Assembly (NCBI GenBank): GCA_027493405.1
Contig: JAOSKV010000045.1
Span: 62,001-126,000 of the forward strand
Length of the DNA stretch: 64,000 bases
Source of the DNA: FEB-22 sp003105195
GTDB lineage: Bacteria > Pseudomonadota > Alphaproteobacteria > Rhizobiales > Xanthobacteraceae
Reading direction: 5' to 3'
Below are positions 10,061 to 19,381 of this stretch, piece by piece. The translations under genes were made by a program, and so were the position numbers. Numbering within the stretch: position 1 is the first letter of the stretch; every line of letters starts with the position of its first letter. The notes below the pieces were generated by a model. The model did not search any database. It saw only the letters and a list, made by a program, of their open reading frames with translations, and had not been told where the DNA came from.

Positions 10061-10506
10061 CGTCCCGGCACGGTACACGCCGTGCATTGCCAAAAGGTCG
10101 CGTTGCATCGCAAAAACGGCGCGCATCGGCTCGCCGCCGAACGAGAGGGTCCCGCATCCTGTGCGGTTAATATGGGTTCAAAGCCATGTTTGCCGAACGG
10201 GTTTAGGGGCGCGGCCCCGATCGTCGTCCCGGTCAATAGCGGGGTCAAAGCCCTGTCTGTCCGCATCTTGATCACCGGGAGTATGGATCCCGGCTCGCGC
10301 TTGCGCGCTCGGCCGGGATGACGCCCCTGAGCTATCTCCCACGCCTCACCAGCCCCGCCGCCGGCGCGAGGCAGTCGTGGCCGGCAGCGGCGTAATCGCG
10401 GGGGCGGGCCGAATAGGGCGCGACCGCATTGGCCCAACGGCTTTGACCTCACCCGCGGAATTGCGCTCAATGGGTAACCCAATAGGATCGAATCGCGGGA
10501 TCTGCA
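10061..10506. other. 446-base gene-free spacer between URC1 and the restriction-modification gene
   Basis: Holds the upstream region of the URC operon (right next to 10060), a family 1 repeat at 10222-10323 and about 180 bases of unassigned sequence before the divergent restriction-modification gene. I see no convincing coding sequence or strong promoter. Confidence 0.6.
10222..10323. repeat. Family 1 palindromic intergenic repeat, copy 3
   Basis: A partly decayed copy. The left arm reads CGTCGTCCCGG, and the right half is well preserved (TATGGATCCCGGCTCGCG to GGCCGGGATGACG). Confidence 0.75.
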
Positions 10507-11928
10507 TTGCTCAACGGCGGTCTTTTCACGCGGGATTTCCTGACCGAGGGAATTCGCGGCACGGCAGCCTGGGCCGCCCTGGAGGAACCCGCGGTCGCCG
10601 ACGCGCGTCGCCGCATCGATCAGCTGGTGGCCGGGTTCGGCCGTCTCAACAACCCGAGCGAAGCCGAGACCGAGAAGGAGCTGATCTGGCCGCTGCTGGA
10701 GGCGATCGGCTGGACCGACATGTCGGTCCAGCAGAACCTCTCCGTGAAGGCTCGCGAGGACGTTCCCGATGCGCTTCTCTTCGCCGGTCCGGAGGCGAAG
10801 GCGAAGGCCGCGCCGCTGCAGCCCTGGCAACGCTTCCAGCACGGCCTGTGCGTCGTCGAGGCGAAGCGCTGGAACCGCGTGCTCGACCGCGAGGAGGCCC
10901 GCCGCAAGGGCGATGAGGGTGTGCCATCGACGCAGATCCTGCGCTATCTGCGCCGGGTCGACGACGTGACCGCCGGCGCGCTGCGTTGGGGCATCCTCAC
11001 CAATGGCCGCCATTGGCGGCTCTACTTCAGGGGTGCCCTTTCGGTTGCCGAGGACTTCCTGGAGATCGACCTCGGCAAGGTGCTGGCGCCGCCCGGCTGC
11101 GAGCCGGATCTCCTCGACAAGCGGCCGGACCTGTTCGCGGACGAGGCCGCATGGCGGGCGCACGTCTTCAAGCTGTTCCTGCTGGTGTTCGGCCGCGCGG
11201 CCTTCCTGCCGGACCACAGGGGCGAGACGTTCCACCAGCTCGCGCTGCGCGAGGGCAAGCAGTGGGAAGCCCGGGTCGCCCGCGATCTTTCCGACACGGT
11301 GTTCGATCGCGTCTTCCCGATGCTCTGCCGGGCGCTCGCCGCGGCGGACGGGAGAACGGGCGCGGCACTCGACACGGGCGCGCTCACGGAAGTCCGGGAA
11401 GGTGCGCTCATCCTGCTCTACCGCCTGCTGTTCGTCCTTTATGCCGAGGATCGCAATCTCCTTCCCGACGAGAGCGGACCCTATGCGGACTATTCGCTGA
11501 CGAGGCTGCGCGGGGAGATCGCCGACCGCCGGGCGCGCGCAGCGCCGTTCTCGGACCGCATGAGAGCCTATTGGTCCAGGCTCGACGGCGTATTCCAGGC
11601 GATCGGCCAGGGCGACGACAGCGTCGGCATGCCTCCCTACAACGGCGGACTGTTCGACCCTGCGGCCGCGCCCATCCTCGGGCGGGTCCAGCTGTCCGAT
11701 GCCGTCGTCGCGGATCTCGTCTTCGCGCTCTCGCACATCGACCTCGGCGACGGCCGCGCGCCGAAATACATCAACTATCGCGATCTCTCGGTCCAGCAGC
11801 TGGGCTCGGTCTACGAGCGTATCCTCGAGCACGAGCTAGAGGGAGGATGGGCAGGTCGTGATCGCGGAGACGCCCGCGGGCGAAAGAGCTCGGGCAGCTA
11901 CTACACCCCGAGGAGCTCGTCGCCCTGA
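10507..11928 (+). CDS. Restriction-modification enzyme, N-terminal nuclease fragment
   Basis: First part of a single-chain restriction-modification protein (type IIG/Eco57I-like). The beginning resembles type I HsdR N-terminal nuclease domains: ETEKELIWPLLEAIGW near residue 57, then PD near residue 86 and the VVEAKRW motif near 118, together a PD-(D/E)xK nuclease signature. A helical connector follows (YRLLFVLYAEDRNLLP, then MPPYNGGLF). The start is a TTG at 10507, with only a weak GGGA upstream. The true frame is lost near 11846, where the sequence should run into the methylase half (SSGSYYTPEEL) but accumulates indels. The residues after that point are not reliable. Confidence 0.8.
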   Translation: MLNGGLFTRDFLTEGIRGTAAWAALEEPAVADARRRIDQLVAGFGRLNNPSEAETEKELIWPLLEAIGWTDMSVQQNLSVKAREDVPDALLFAGPEAKAKAAPLQPWQRFQHGLCVVEAKRWNRVLDREEARRKGDEGVPSTQILRYLRRVDDVTAGALRWGILTNGRHWRLYFRGALSVAEDFLEIDLGKVLAPPGCEPDLLDKRPDLFADEAAWRAHVFKLFLLVFGRAAFLPDHRGETFHQLALREGKQWEARVARDLSDTVFDRVFPMLCRALAAADGRTGAALDTGALTEVREGALILLYRLLFVLYAEDRNLLPDESGPYADYSLTRLRGEIADRRARAAPFSDRMRAYWSRLDGVFQAIGQGDDSVGMPPYNGGLFDPAAAPILGRVQLSDAVVADLVFALSHIDLGDGRAPKYINYRDLSVQQLGSVYERILEHELEGGWAGRDRGDARGRKSSGSYYTPRSSSP

Positions 11929-12210
11929 TCATCGACCGACGGTCGGCCCGCTGGTGTCGAGCGGGTGGAAGCGTTCAACGGCGGGAGCCAAAAATCAACT
12001 ACCGACTCTCGGTCAGAGTGGGCTCGGTCAGAGCGAATCCGAGACGAGCTGAAGGCGGAGGACGGGCAAGTCGTGGTCGCCGAGACGCCGGCGGCGCGAA
12101 AGAGCTCGGGCAGCTACTACACGCCGGAGGAACTGGTCGCCCTCATCATCGAGCGGACGGTCGGTCCGCTGGTGACCGAGCGGGTCGAAGCGTTCAAGGT
12201 CAGAACCGAT
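11764..12210. repeat. Noisy tandem duplication at the nuclease-methylase junction
   Basis: Sequence from about 11764 to 11985 (coding NYRDLSVQQLGSVYERILEHEL through SSGSYYTPEEL and beyond) is repeated at about 11990-12210. The second copy is poor at its start (NYRL-SVR-GSVR) and clean later. The first copy is clean at its start and poor at its end. This mirror pattern suggests two contig ends that overlap but were not merged. A real tandem duplication is the alternative. Confidence 0.65.
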
Positions 12211-13968
12211 GCGCTCGCGGGAGAGAAGCGGCCCAAGGAGGCGCGACTCGCCGAACTGCGCGACCTCGATCCCGCGAACCGGCTGCTGGACCTCAAGGTG
12301 TGCGACCCGGCAATGGGATCGGGTCATTTCCTGGTCAGCCTCGTGGACTGGCTGGCGGACCGCGTGCTCGACGCCATGGCGGAGGCGAGCGCGGCGGTCG
12401 CGTTCGCCGGCTACGTCTCGCCGCTTGCGGCGCGGATCGAGGCGATCCGTTCCCGGATCACCGCCGAAGCCGCCGCGCACGGCTGGCCGATCGTCGAGGG
12501 GCAGCTCGACGACCGGCAGATCGTGCGGCGCATGGTGCTCAAGCGCGTCGTCTACGGGGTGGACAAGAACCCCATGGCGGTCGAGCTCGCCAAGGTGGCG
12601 CTGTGGCTGCATTCCTTCACGGTGGGCGCGCCCCTCTCGTTCCTGGACCACCACCTGCGGTGCGGCGACAGCATCGTCGGCGCCTGGACCCGGCCGACCG
12701 TCGATTTCCTCGGCGACCGCGGCGCCCTGTTCAATGTCGGCGCCATCGCGAATGTGGAGCGGGTGGCCCAGGTCATGGAGAGCATCGAGGAGAAGACCGA
12801 CAGCGACATCAGCGAGGTCAAGGCCTCGATGTCGGACTTCGGCGTGGTCGAGGAGGCGACGCGTCCGGTCGCGATGCTGTTCTCCCTGCTCACGGCGGAA
12901 CGGATGATGGGCGTGTTCGAGGGCGCGCCGCGCAAGGCCCCGCTCCCGGCCGAGAAGATGGCGGGAAAATCCGCGAAGCAGCTGAACGTCTGGCGTGCCC
13001 AGGCGAAGGCCTTCGAGGCCGCGTCGGCGTTCGGGCTCGCGCTCGAAGGCGCATTCGGCGATCCGGTCCGCATCGCGTCGGGCGAGGAGCGCATCGCCCC
13101 GCCCGAGCTGGTCCGACAGTTCTCGCTCCTGCCCGCGGATGACGGCGACCCCCAGTCGAGCCTGTTCCCCGCGATCAGCATCGACGACCGGCGCCGCGTC
13201 CTCGCCGACCGGTTGATCCAGGAGGCGCGCGCGCGGGCCGCGCAACACCGCTTCTTCCACTGGGAGATCGGCTTTCCCAACATCTGGTCGAACCTCCTGT
13301 CGGGCACGCGCGGGGGCGGTTTCGACGCCGTCATCGGCAACCCGCCCTATGTGCGCCAGGAGCTGCTCGGCGAGGAGGCGAAGCGCGCGCTCAAGGCCGG
13401 CTACCAGGCCTTCGACGGGATGGCGGATCTCTACGTCTACTTCTTCGAGCAGGGACTGCGGCTGCTGCGTCCCGGCGGGCGCATGAGCTACGTGGTCACC
13501 AACAAGTGGCTCAAGGCGGGCTATGCCGAAGCCCTGCGCGAGCTGTTCGCGACCCGGGGGCAGGTGGAGTTCGTGGCCGACTTCGGGCACGCCAAGCACT
13601 TCTTCCCGGATGCGGACGTATTCCCGTCAGTGATCGTGGTGCGCAAGCCCGTAGCGGGCAAAACCGCGCCGGCCGACGCGCAGGTCTGCGTGATCCCGCG
13701 CGATGCGGTACCCGAGAAAGGACTCTCGGAGGCCGTGAGAGCCGCCACCTACCCGCTGCCGCGCGCCCACTTCACCAAGGAGAGCTGGACCCTGGAGCCG
13801 CCCGAGGTGATGGCGCTGCTCGACAAGATCCGGCGCAACGGCGTGCCGCTGGCCGAGTATGCGGGCGTGAAGCCGTATCGCGGCGTGCTCACCGGTTTGA
13901 ACGAGGCGTTTCTGATCGATACGCCGACGCGCGATCAGCTGGTGAAACGGCGATCCCAAGTGTGCTGA
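11965..13968 (+). CDS. Restriction-modification enzyme, adenine methyltransferase fragment
   Basis: Central DNA (N6-adenine) methyltransferase half of the same protein, related to Eco57I. After a degraded start, the clean frame begins near 12060 with SSGSYYTPEELVALIIERT. The SAM-binding motif I is CDPAMGSGHFLVSL (12304 on), a VYGVDKNPMAVELAKVALW stretch follows, and the catalytic motif IV is GNPPYVRQELL (13339 on). Later features are LYVYFFEQGLRLLRPGGRMSY and the start of the target-recognition part (SWTLEPPEVMALLDKIR). The frame ends falsely at 13968: AAACGGCGATCC should read AAACGCGATCC, after which DPKCAEIIKPYLRG continues. The first fragment and this one must be one gene. Confidence 0.85.
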   Translation: MEAFNGGSQKSTTDSRSEWARSERIRDELKAEDGQVVVAETPAARKSSGSYYTPEELVALIIERTVGPLVTERVEAFKVRTDALAGEKRPKEARLAELRDLDPANRLLDLKVCDPAMGSGHFLVSLVDWLADRVLDAMAEASAAVAFAGYVSPLAARIEAIRSRITAEAAAHGWPIVEGQLDDRQIVRRMVLKRVVYGVDKNPMAVELAKVALWLHSFTVGAPLSFLDHHLRCGDSIVGAWTRPTVDFLGDRGALFNVGAIANVERVAQVMESIEEKTDSDISEVKASMSDFGVVEEATRPVAMLFSLLTAERMMGVFEGAPRKAPLPAEKMAGKSAKQLNVWRAQAKAFEAASAFGLALEGAFGDPVRIASGEERIAPPELVRQFSLLPADDGDPQSSLFPAISIDDRRRVLADRLIQEARARAAQHRFFHWEIGFPNIWSNLLSGTRGGGFDAVIGNPPYVRQELLGEEAKRALKAGYQAFDGMADLYVYFFEQGLRLLRPGGRMSYVVTNKWLKAGYAEALRELFATRGQVEFVADFGHAKHFFPDADVFPSVIVVRKPVAGKTAPADAQVCVIPRDAVPEKGLSEAVRAATYPLPRAHFTKESWTLEPPEVMALLDKIRRNGVPLAEYAGVKPYRGVLTGLNEAFLIDTPTRDQLVKRRSQVC

Positions 13969-14362
13969 AATCATCAAGCCGTACTTGCGCGGCCAGGATA
14001 TCGAACGATGGTGGTTACCGCCATGGAGCGGACTTTGGATGATCTTTGCCCGACGCGGCATCGATATCGATGGTTATCCTAGCGTGCGACATCACTTGGA
14101 GAAGTTCCGACCTCAACTCGAACCCAAACCCGCCGATTGGAAGCCGTCCAAGACCGACAGACGTGGCCTGGGCGCAAGGAGGGAACTACGCGTGGTATGA
14201 GATTCAGGACAGCGTTGACTATTGGCCCGAATTCGAAAAGCCGAAGATTCTCTATCAAGTAATACAGTATTTTCCTCTTATGCCGTCGACACGACCGGAC
14301 TTTACGGCAACGACAAGACATTCATCATTCAACCGATAACAAATCCGTTGCGGCTGCATTGA
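13969..14362 (+). pseudogene. Restriction-modification enzyme, target-recognition segment in shifted frames
   Basis: Continues the methylase: KPYLRGQDIERWWLPPWSG in one frame, then GGNYAWYEIQDSVDYWPEF and KPKILYQVIQYFP in another (shift near 14160), then SYAVDTTGLYGNDKTFII in a third (shift near 14276). These phrases are standard in type IIG specificity domains. Base use changes sharply here; 14221-14280 has 22 G/C in 60 bases by hand count, against a GC-rich background. Either the specificity region was acquired from another genome or it has relaxed. Confidence 0.65.
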
Positions 14363-14737
14363 ATGCGCAATCATGTGGTGGTTCAATTGGCGCTTTCGAC
14401 CCACTTGAAGGACGAAGCGCTGTCGCCAATGGGATACATGATGGAGCGTTACCGGTCGCTCGGTCGAATTGAGGTGACCGATCGTGTGCAGTCGATCATG
14501 GCTCATCTGCGGCTCATTAGGCGTAAGGTCGTGCACGACTGGCTGCATCATGAATTCGGTCTGGACAAGATTGGAAGAGTTCTCGCTGAGCCGCACAAGC
14601 TCGATGCAGAAGGATTTGTCACTGCCGTTCGGGCCGCCCTGCCGAAGGCGCGCAAATTGTCCGCCGCAGAGATTGCCCGCCTCAAGGACGAGCATGCGGC
14701 GTCGCTCGTTCCGCGGCAGGCCGCGGCGCAAGTTTAG
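14363..14737 (+). pseudogene. Restriction-modification enzyme C-terminal domain, copy 1 (ends at an early stop)
   Basis: Encodes LKDEALSPMGYMMERYRS, then DWLHHEFGLDKIGRVLAEPH and FVTAVRAALPKARKLSAAEI. It stops at TAG (14735-14737) exactly where copy 2 reads through as AQVLEIERRLSDLV; the residue phrase IERRLSDLVNEAYGLTREEI follows the stop in frame. The expected upstream WWFNWR phrase is present only in a shifted frame near 14375. This copy is probably not functional alone. Confidence 0.6.
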
Positions 14738-15050
14738 ATCGAGCGCCGCCTCTCCGATCTCGTGAATGAGGCCTATGGCCTCACGCGCGAGGAAATCGCT
14801 CATGTGGGAGGCGCGCGCATGCCCTCGATCAGTCCGGTCGACTTGGCAACAATAAGACTTTTCTCATTGCCAAGTCGGATCCAGCGCTTTTGGTGATGCT
14901 CAATTCTCCTCTCCTCTGGTGGTTTAACTGGCGCAACCTGCCTCACATGAAGGACGAGGCCCTGACACCGGTTACATTCAAGATGGAATTCCTTCCGATC
15001 GCTGAGCTCTCAAGAATTCCAGATCGAGAGGTGGAATCCTTGTCGCAAAC

Positions 15051-15425
15051 TTGGGCCGAATCCGAGCGGCTCAAGACGCAGTTCGAGACTGGCTGCATCA
15101 TGAGTTCGGTCTGGACAAGGTGGGAAGAGCTCTCGCCGAGCCGCATGAGGTCGATGCAGAAGAATTTGTCACTGCCGTCCGGGCAGCACTGCCGAAGGCG
15201 CGCAAGCTGTCCGCCGCAGAGATAGTCCGCCTCAGAGACGAGTATGCGGCATCGCTCACTCCGGCGCGGCAGGCAGCGGCACAAGTCCTCGAGATCGAGC
15301 GCCGCCTCTCCGACCTGGTGAATGCCGCCTATGGCCTCACACGCGAGGAGGTCGCGCTGATGTGGCGGACGGCGCCGCCGCGCATGCCGCTCGACCCCGA
15401 GGACGAATTGCGCCGGCTCGCGTAG
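15051..15425 (+). pseudogene. Restriction-modification enzyme C-terminal domain, copy 2 (intact end)
   Basis: Carries the true C-terminus: DWLHHEFGLDKVGRALAEPH, FVTAVRAALPKARKLSAAEI, IERRLSDLVNAAYGLTREEV and a final DPEDELRRLA. Upstream in another frame (14890 on) lie LLVMLNSPLLWWFNWRNLPH and MKDEALTPVTFKMEFLPI, which belong to the same domain. The gene as a whole, counted without duplicated parts, would be about 1,350-1,400 residues. Confidence 0.6.
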
Positions 15426-15453
15426 TCCTGCTGTGTCAAGGAACGATCCTCCG

Positions 15454-15641
15454 CGTCATCCCGGCCGAGCGCAGCGAGGAGAGCCGGGACCCATAGCCCC
15501 TGTCGTCCGCATCTCGACCATCGAGGTTATGGATCCCGGCTCGCGCTCGCTTCGCTCGCTTGGCCGGGATGACGCTCAGAGTGCGCCTTCTGACGCAGGA
15601 GGAACATCCGACCTGGCGCTCGGCCGGGATGACGCCCGGAG
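15454..15641. repeat. Family 1 palindromic repeat, copy 4, with an extra half unit
   Basis: Full unit at 15454-15574 (CGTCATCCCGGCCGAGCGC to GGCCGGGATGACG with a central TATGGATCCCGG). A second right half (GCGCTCGGCCGGGATGACG) follows at about 15617-15636. It separates the restriction-modification locus from the 3' end of dgoK. Confidence 0.8.
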
Positions 15642-15669
15642 TGCAGTCTTGAGGCAGTCGGACGAGGTC

Positions 15670-16574
15670 TCACGCCATCCCCGCCGCCAGCGCCAGGCGG
15701 TACTGGCCGAGGGCGGCGCAGTCGGGGGGCCGGGGCGGGCGGCGCGGCCGAGGGCCGCGAAGGCCGCGAGATAGCGCTCGGCGAGGGCCGGGCTCGCCAG
15801 GATCGTGACCGGCGCCTCCGCGCCGCGGGTCGCCTCGGCGATCTCGGCGCCGATCAGCAGGCCCGAGAGATAGTCGGCGAGCCCGGTCGCGGGCAGGCGG
15901 TCGAACAGGCCGTAGGTGCGCGCCGCGAACAGCCGGTGCAGCAGCGCGCCGCCGCTCTCCTGGGCGGCGCCTTCGGCGACGCCGCGCGCGAAGGCCGCGG
16001 CGTCGGGCGCGGCCGCGTCCCGCATCAGGCGGCCCAGGATGGTGTGGGCCTCGAGCGCGCCATAGACCTCGCCGGTCATGAAGGTGCGGAAGCCCGCGAT
16101 GCGGCCGTCCGCGACCTCGACCCATTTGGAGTGCGTGCCGGGCAGCACGAACAGCGCGTGCGGCGCGCCGGGGGCGAGCGCGCCGATCACCTGGGTCTCC
16201 TCGCCGCGCATCACGTCGGGCATGTCGCCGTGGTCGACCGTGAGCCCGGGCACCAGCGCGACCGGGCCGAGCGAAGGATCGTCGAGGCGGACGAGCGCCG
16301 CGGCGATCTCGTCCGCGCCCGCGGGACACGCCAGGTACGGCGCCTCGACCCAGCCCTGGCGGCTGCCGACCATGCCGGAGAGCAGGACCGGCAGGCGGCC
16401 GCCCCGCATCCAGTCCGCGGTGATCGCACGCAGCGCTTCGGCAAAGGCCTGGTCCTTCACGCCGAGGATGCCGGGCCCGGCGGCCCGCGCGAGCACGCGT
16501 CCGCCGTCGCCGACCAGGTAGGCGCGGCATGCGGTGGTGCCCCAGTCGACGCCGATCAGGCGCGGGTGCGTCAT
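15670..16574 (-). CDS. dgoK: 2-dehydro-3-deoxygalactonokinase (one frameshift near the C-terminus)
   Basis: Phosphorylates 2-keto-3-deoxygalactonate in the DeLey-Doudoroff galactose/galactonate pathway. About 301 residues. The start MTHPRLIGVDWGTTACRAYL is the sugar-kinase phosphate-1 motif. GMVGSRQGWVEAPYL, VLPGTHSKWVEV and FMTGEVYGAL are hallmark DgoK motifs. A C/G run (15725-15730) shifts the frame. With one base restored the protein ends PDCAALGQYRLALAAGMA, stop at 15670, and the apparent longer tail is spurious. The usual partner dgoA is not in the window. Confidence 0.9.
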
Positions 16575-16605
16575 GGGCGCACCCGCGCGGACGCGCGCCG
16601 GGACC

Positions 16606-16759
16606 TCAGCTGCCCTTGCGCAGGAAGACGCAGTCCGTCGTATGGGGCACGCTCAGGAGGCGGCCGGCCTCCTCGCACGGTCCCTCGGCCACCCCGGCCG
16701 CACGCCCGCGCGATACGGATGGACGGAATACAACGCTCGGCTCGCAGGCTCGTGATCAT
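16606..16759 (-). CDS. Possible small protein of about 50 residues (needs one frameshift)
   Basis: One frame starts MITSLRAERCIPSIRIARAC at 16759. A second frame ends EGPCEEAGRLLSVPHTTD then CVFLRKGS, with a stop at 16606-16608. They would join at a GGGG run near 16695. The second phrase looks protein-like, but neither half is recognised and the spacer could be non-coding. Low confidence. Confidence 0.25.
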
Positions 16760-16786
16760 GCAAACGCTCGCTCGCCCGATCCGCTG

Positions 16787-19306
16787 CTAGGTCCCGCGCG
16801 GCTTGGCGCGCCGCGTCGCCGGCGCCGCCAAGGGATCGTCGGGCCAGGGGTGGCGCGGGTAGCGGCCCTTCATCTCGGACTTCACGGCCGCATAGCTGCC
16901 GCGCCAGAAGCCCGGCAGGTCGCGCGTGACCTGCACGGGCCGATGCGCGGGCGAGAGCAGCTCGATCACCAGCGGCACGCGGCCGCCCGCGATCGCGGGA
17001 TGGCGGTCGAGGCCGAACAGCTCCTGCACGCGGATCGCGAGCTTCGGGCCTTCCTCGGCCGCATAGTCGATCGGCACGCGCGAGCCGGACGGCGCCTCGA
17101 AATGGGTCGGCGCCTCGGCCTCGAGCCGTCGCCGCAGCGGCCAGGGCAGCAGCGCCGTCAGGGCGTCGGCGAGCTGGTCGGCGCCGAGCTGGGCGAGCGC
17201 GGTCTTGTCGGCGAGCGCGGGCGCGAGCCAGTCGGCCGCGGTCTCCGCGAGCGCCGCGTCGGAGAGGTCGGGCCAGTCCCCGCCCTCGGCGCGGCGCAGG
17301 AACATCACGCGGTCGCGCCACTGGGCGAGCGGCTTCGACCAGGGCAGGCGCGCAAGGCCGCTCTCCGCGATGCCCGCGGCGAGCAGGCGCGCGCTCTCGG
17401 GACCGGGCGCCACGGGACGCGTCCGCTCGGCGAGCGCGATCGCGCCGAGCCGCCGCGCGCGGCGCGCACGCAGGCTCCGGCTCGCGGCGTCGAAGGCGAT
17501 CTCGTCGCGGCTCTCGATGCGGTCGGCGAAGCCCGCCTCGATCTCCTCGAGGCCGATCGGCGCCGCCAGCACGATCCGCCCCTGCGCCGCCGTGCCGGTG
17601 AGTTCCGCCACGCAGAGGAACGGCGCGCGCGAGAGCGGCGAGGCGAGGTCCACCTGGGCGCCGCGCCCGTTCGCCAGCAGGAACGCCCCCTGCCCGCCCC
17701 CGCGATTGCGGGCGATGCGGTCCGGATAGGCGAGCGCCAGGATGGCGCCGAGGGAGAGATCGGCGCCCGGCCGGCTGAGCGCGCTGTCCCGGGCTCGGGA
17801 GCCGTTCCTGCAATCCCGCGCCCATCGCGCCGCCATCGCGCGCGCCTCCTCGGCGCGGCGCGAGCGGTCGCGGCGGAAGGCGTCGAGGCGGTGGCCGAGG
17901 TCGATGTCGTCGCCGCCGAGGCCGCGCTCGCCGAGGATCGCCGCGATGGCGGCGGCGGTCGGGGCGGCGCCCTGCGCGGCGGCGGCCAGCACCATGCGGG
18001 CGAGCCGCGGCGGCAGCGGCAGCGCCCGCAGGCGCCGGCCGGCCGCGGTGATGCGGCCGTCGGCGTCGAGGGCGCCGAGCTCGCGCAGGAGCGCGCGCGC
18101 CTCGCCGAGCGCCGGCTTCAGCGGCGGGTCGAGGAAGGCGAGCGCCTCGGGCGGCGCGCCCCAGGCCGCGAGGTCGAGCAGGAAGCCCGAGAGGTCGGCG
18201 GCCAGGATCTCGGGCCGCGCATAGGGCTCGAGCGCCGCCGTCTGCGGCTCCTCCCAGAGCCGGTAGCAGACGCCGGGCCCGGTGCGGCCGGCGCGGCCGC
18301 GGCGCTGGTCGGCGGCGGCGCGCGAGACGCGCACGGTCTCGAGCCTGGTCAGCCCCACGTCCGGCTCGTAGCGCGGCACGCGGGCGAGCCCCGAGTCCAC
18401 CACCACCCGCACGCCCTCGATGGTGAGCGAGGTCTCGGCGATGGCGGTCGCGAGCACCACCTTGCGGCGGCCCGGCGGCGCCGGCGCGATGGCGCGGTCC
18501 TGGTCGCGCGCCTCGAGCGCGCCGTAGAGCGCGACCACGTCGACCGGCACCTCGCCGAGGCGCTCCTCGAGGCGTGCCGCGGTGCGGCGGATCTCGGCCG
18601 CGCCCGGCAGGAAGGCGAGCACCGAGCCCGGGTCGGCCGCGAGCGCGCGCAGGATCGCGTCGCACATCTGCGCCTCGATCGGCGCGCGCGGATCGCGGCC
18701 GAGGTACCGGGTCTCGACCGGGAAGGCGCGGCCCTCGCTCGCGATCACGGGCGCTTCGCCGAGCAGGCGCGCGACGCGGGCGCCGTCGAGGGTCGCCGAC
18801 ATCACGAGGAGGCGCAGGTCCTCGCGCAGGCCCTGCTGGGCGTCGCGGGCGAGCGCGAGGCCGAGATCGGCGTCGAGCGAGCGCTCGTGGAACTCGTCGA
18901 ACAGCACGGCCGCGACGCCGGCGAGCTCGGGGTCGTCGAGGAGCATGCGGGTGAACACGCCCTCGGTGACCACCTCGATGCGGGTGCGGCGCGAGACCCT
19001 GGAGCCGAAGCGCACGCGATAGCCGACGGTGGCGCCGACCGGCTCGCCGAGCGTGCGCGCCATGCGCTCGGCCGCCGCGCGGGCGGCGAGCCGGCGCGGC
19101 TCGAGCACGATGAGGCGGCGCCCCGAGGCCCAGTCCGCGTCGGCCAGCACCAGCGGCACCCGCGTGGTCTTGCCGGCCCCGGGCGGCGCCACCAGCACGG
19201 CCGCGCTCCCTGCGGCGAGCGCCCGGGTCAGCTCCGGCAGCGCCGCGTCGATCGGCAGGGGCTCGGCGAATGCGGGCACGGGTGATCCTTGTCGAGGCGC
19301 GTTCAT
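16787..19306 (-). CDS. hrpB: ATP-dependent helicase HrpB
   Basis: DEAH-box helicase of 839 residues, full length for HrpB. In order: Walker A APPGAGKTTRVPL near residue 41, motif Ia LEPRRLAARAAAERMA, motif II FDEFHERSLDADLGLA, motif III MSATLDG, motif VI QRRGRAGRTGPGVCYRLW and the HrpB-specific C-terminal domain with MKGRYPRHPWPDDPL. Its cellular substrate is not well defined. It is transcribed divergently from the acyltransferase gene, with 113 bases between them. Confidence 0.95.
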   Translation of the reverse strand: MNAPRQGSPVPAFAEPLPIDAALPELTRALAAGSAAVLVAPPGAGKTTRVPLVLADADWASGRRLIVLEPRRLAARAAAERMARTLGEPVGATVGYRVRFGSRVSRRTRIEVVTEGVFTRMLLDDPELAGVAAVLFDEFHERSLDADLGLALARDAQQGLREDLRLLVMSATLDGARVARLLGEAPVIASEGRAFPVETRYLGRDPRAPIEAQMCDAILRALAADPGSVLAFLPGAAEIRRTAARLEERLGEVPVDVVALYGALEARDQDRAIAPAPPGRRKVVLATAIAETSLTIEGVRVVVDSGLARVPRYEPDVGLTRLETVRVSRAAADQRRGRAGRTGPGVCYRLWEEPQTAALEPYARPEILAADLSGFLLDLAAWGAPPEALAFLDPPLKPALGEARALLRELGALDADGRITAAGRRLRALPLPPRLARMVLAAAAQGAAPTAAAIAAILGERGLGGDDIDLGHRLDAFRRDRSRRAEEARAMAARWARDCRNGSRARDSALSRPGADLSLGAILALAYPDRIARNRGGGQGAFLLANGRGAQVDLASPLSRAPFLCVAELTGTAAQGRIVLAAPIGLEEIEAGFADRIESRDEIAFDAASRSLRARRARRLGAIALAERTRPVAPGPESARLLAAGIAESGLARLPWSKPLAQWRDRVMFLRRAEGGDWPDLSDAALAETAADWLAPALADKTALAQLGADQLADALTALLPWPLRRRLEAEAPTHFEAPSGSRVPIDYAAEEGPKLAIRVQELFGLDRHPAIAGGRVPLVIELLSPAHRPVQVTRDLPGFWRGSYAAVKSEMKGRYPRHPWPDDPLAAPATRRAKPRGT

Positions 19307-19381
19307 ACGACATTTACCCGCGGCGTCCGAAATCGGCGGCGCTGGCCCGCGGCTTGCGAGGGGCCGGGCAGAGGCTCACTC

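Larger units (their letters stand above)
14300..15425. repeat. Diverged tandem duplication of the specificity/C-terminal end
   Basis: Two copies of roughly 540 bases: about 14300-14820 and 14845-15425. Matching landmarks are GNDKTF versus GNNKTFLI, LKDEALSPM versus MKDEALTPV, DWLHHEFGLDKIGRVLAEPH versus DWLHHEFGLDKVGRALAEPH, and KARKLSAAEI in both. Differences are spread as substitutions, many at third positions, so this pair looks like natural divergence rather than read noise. Confidence 0.75.

Noticed and set aside
10507..15425. BREX or DISARM defence system
   Set aside because: The methylase has some resemblance to large Eco57I-like proteins used there, but none of the partner genes is present on either side.
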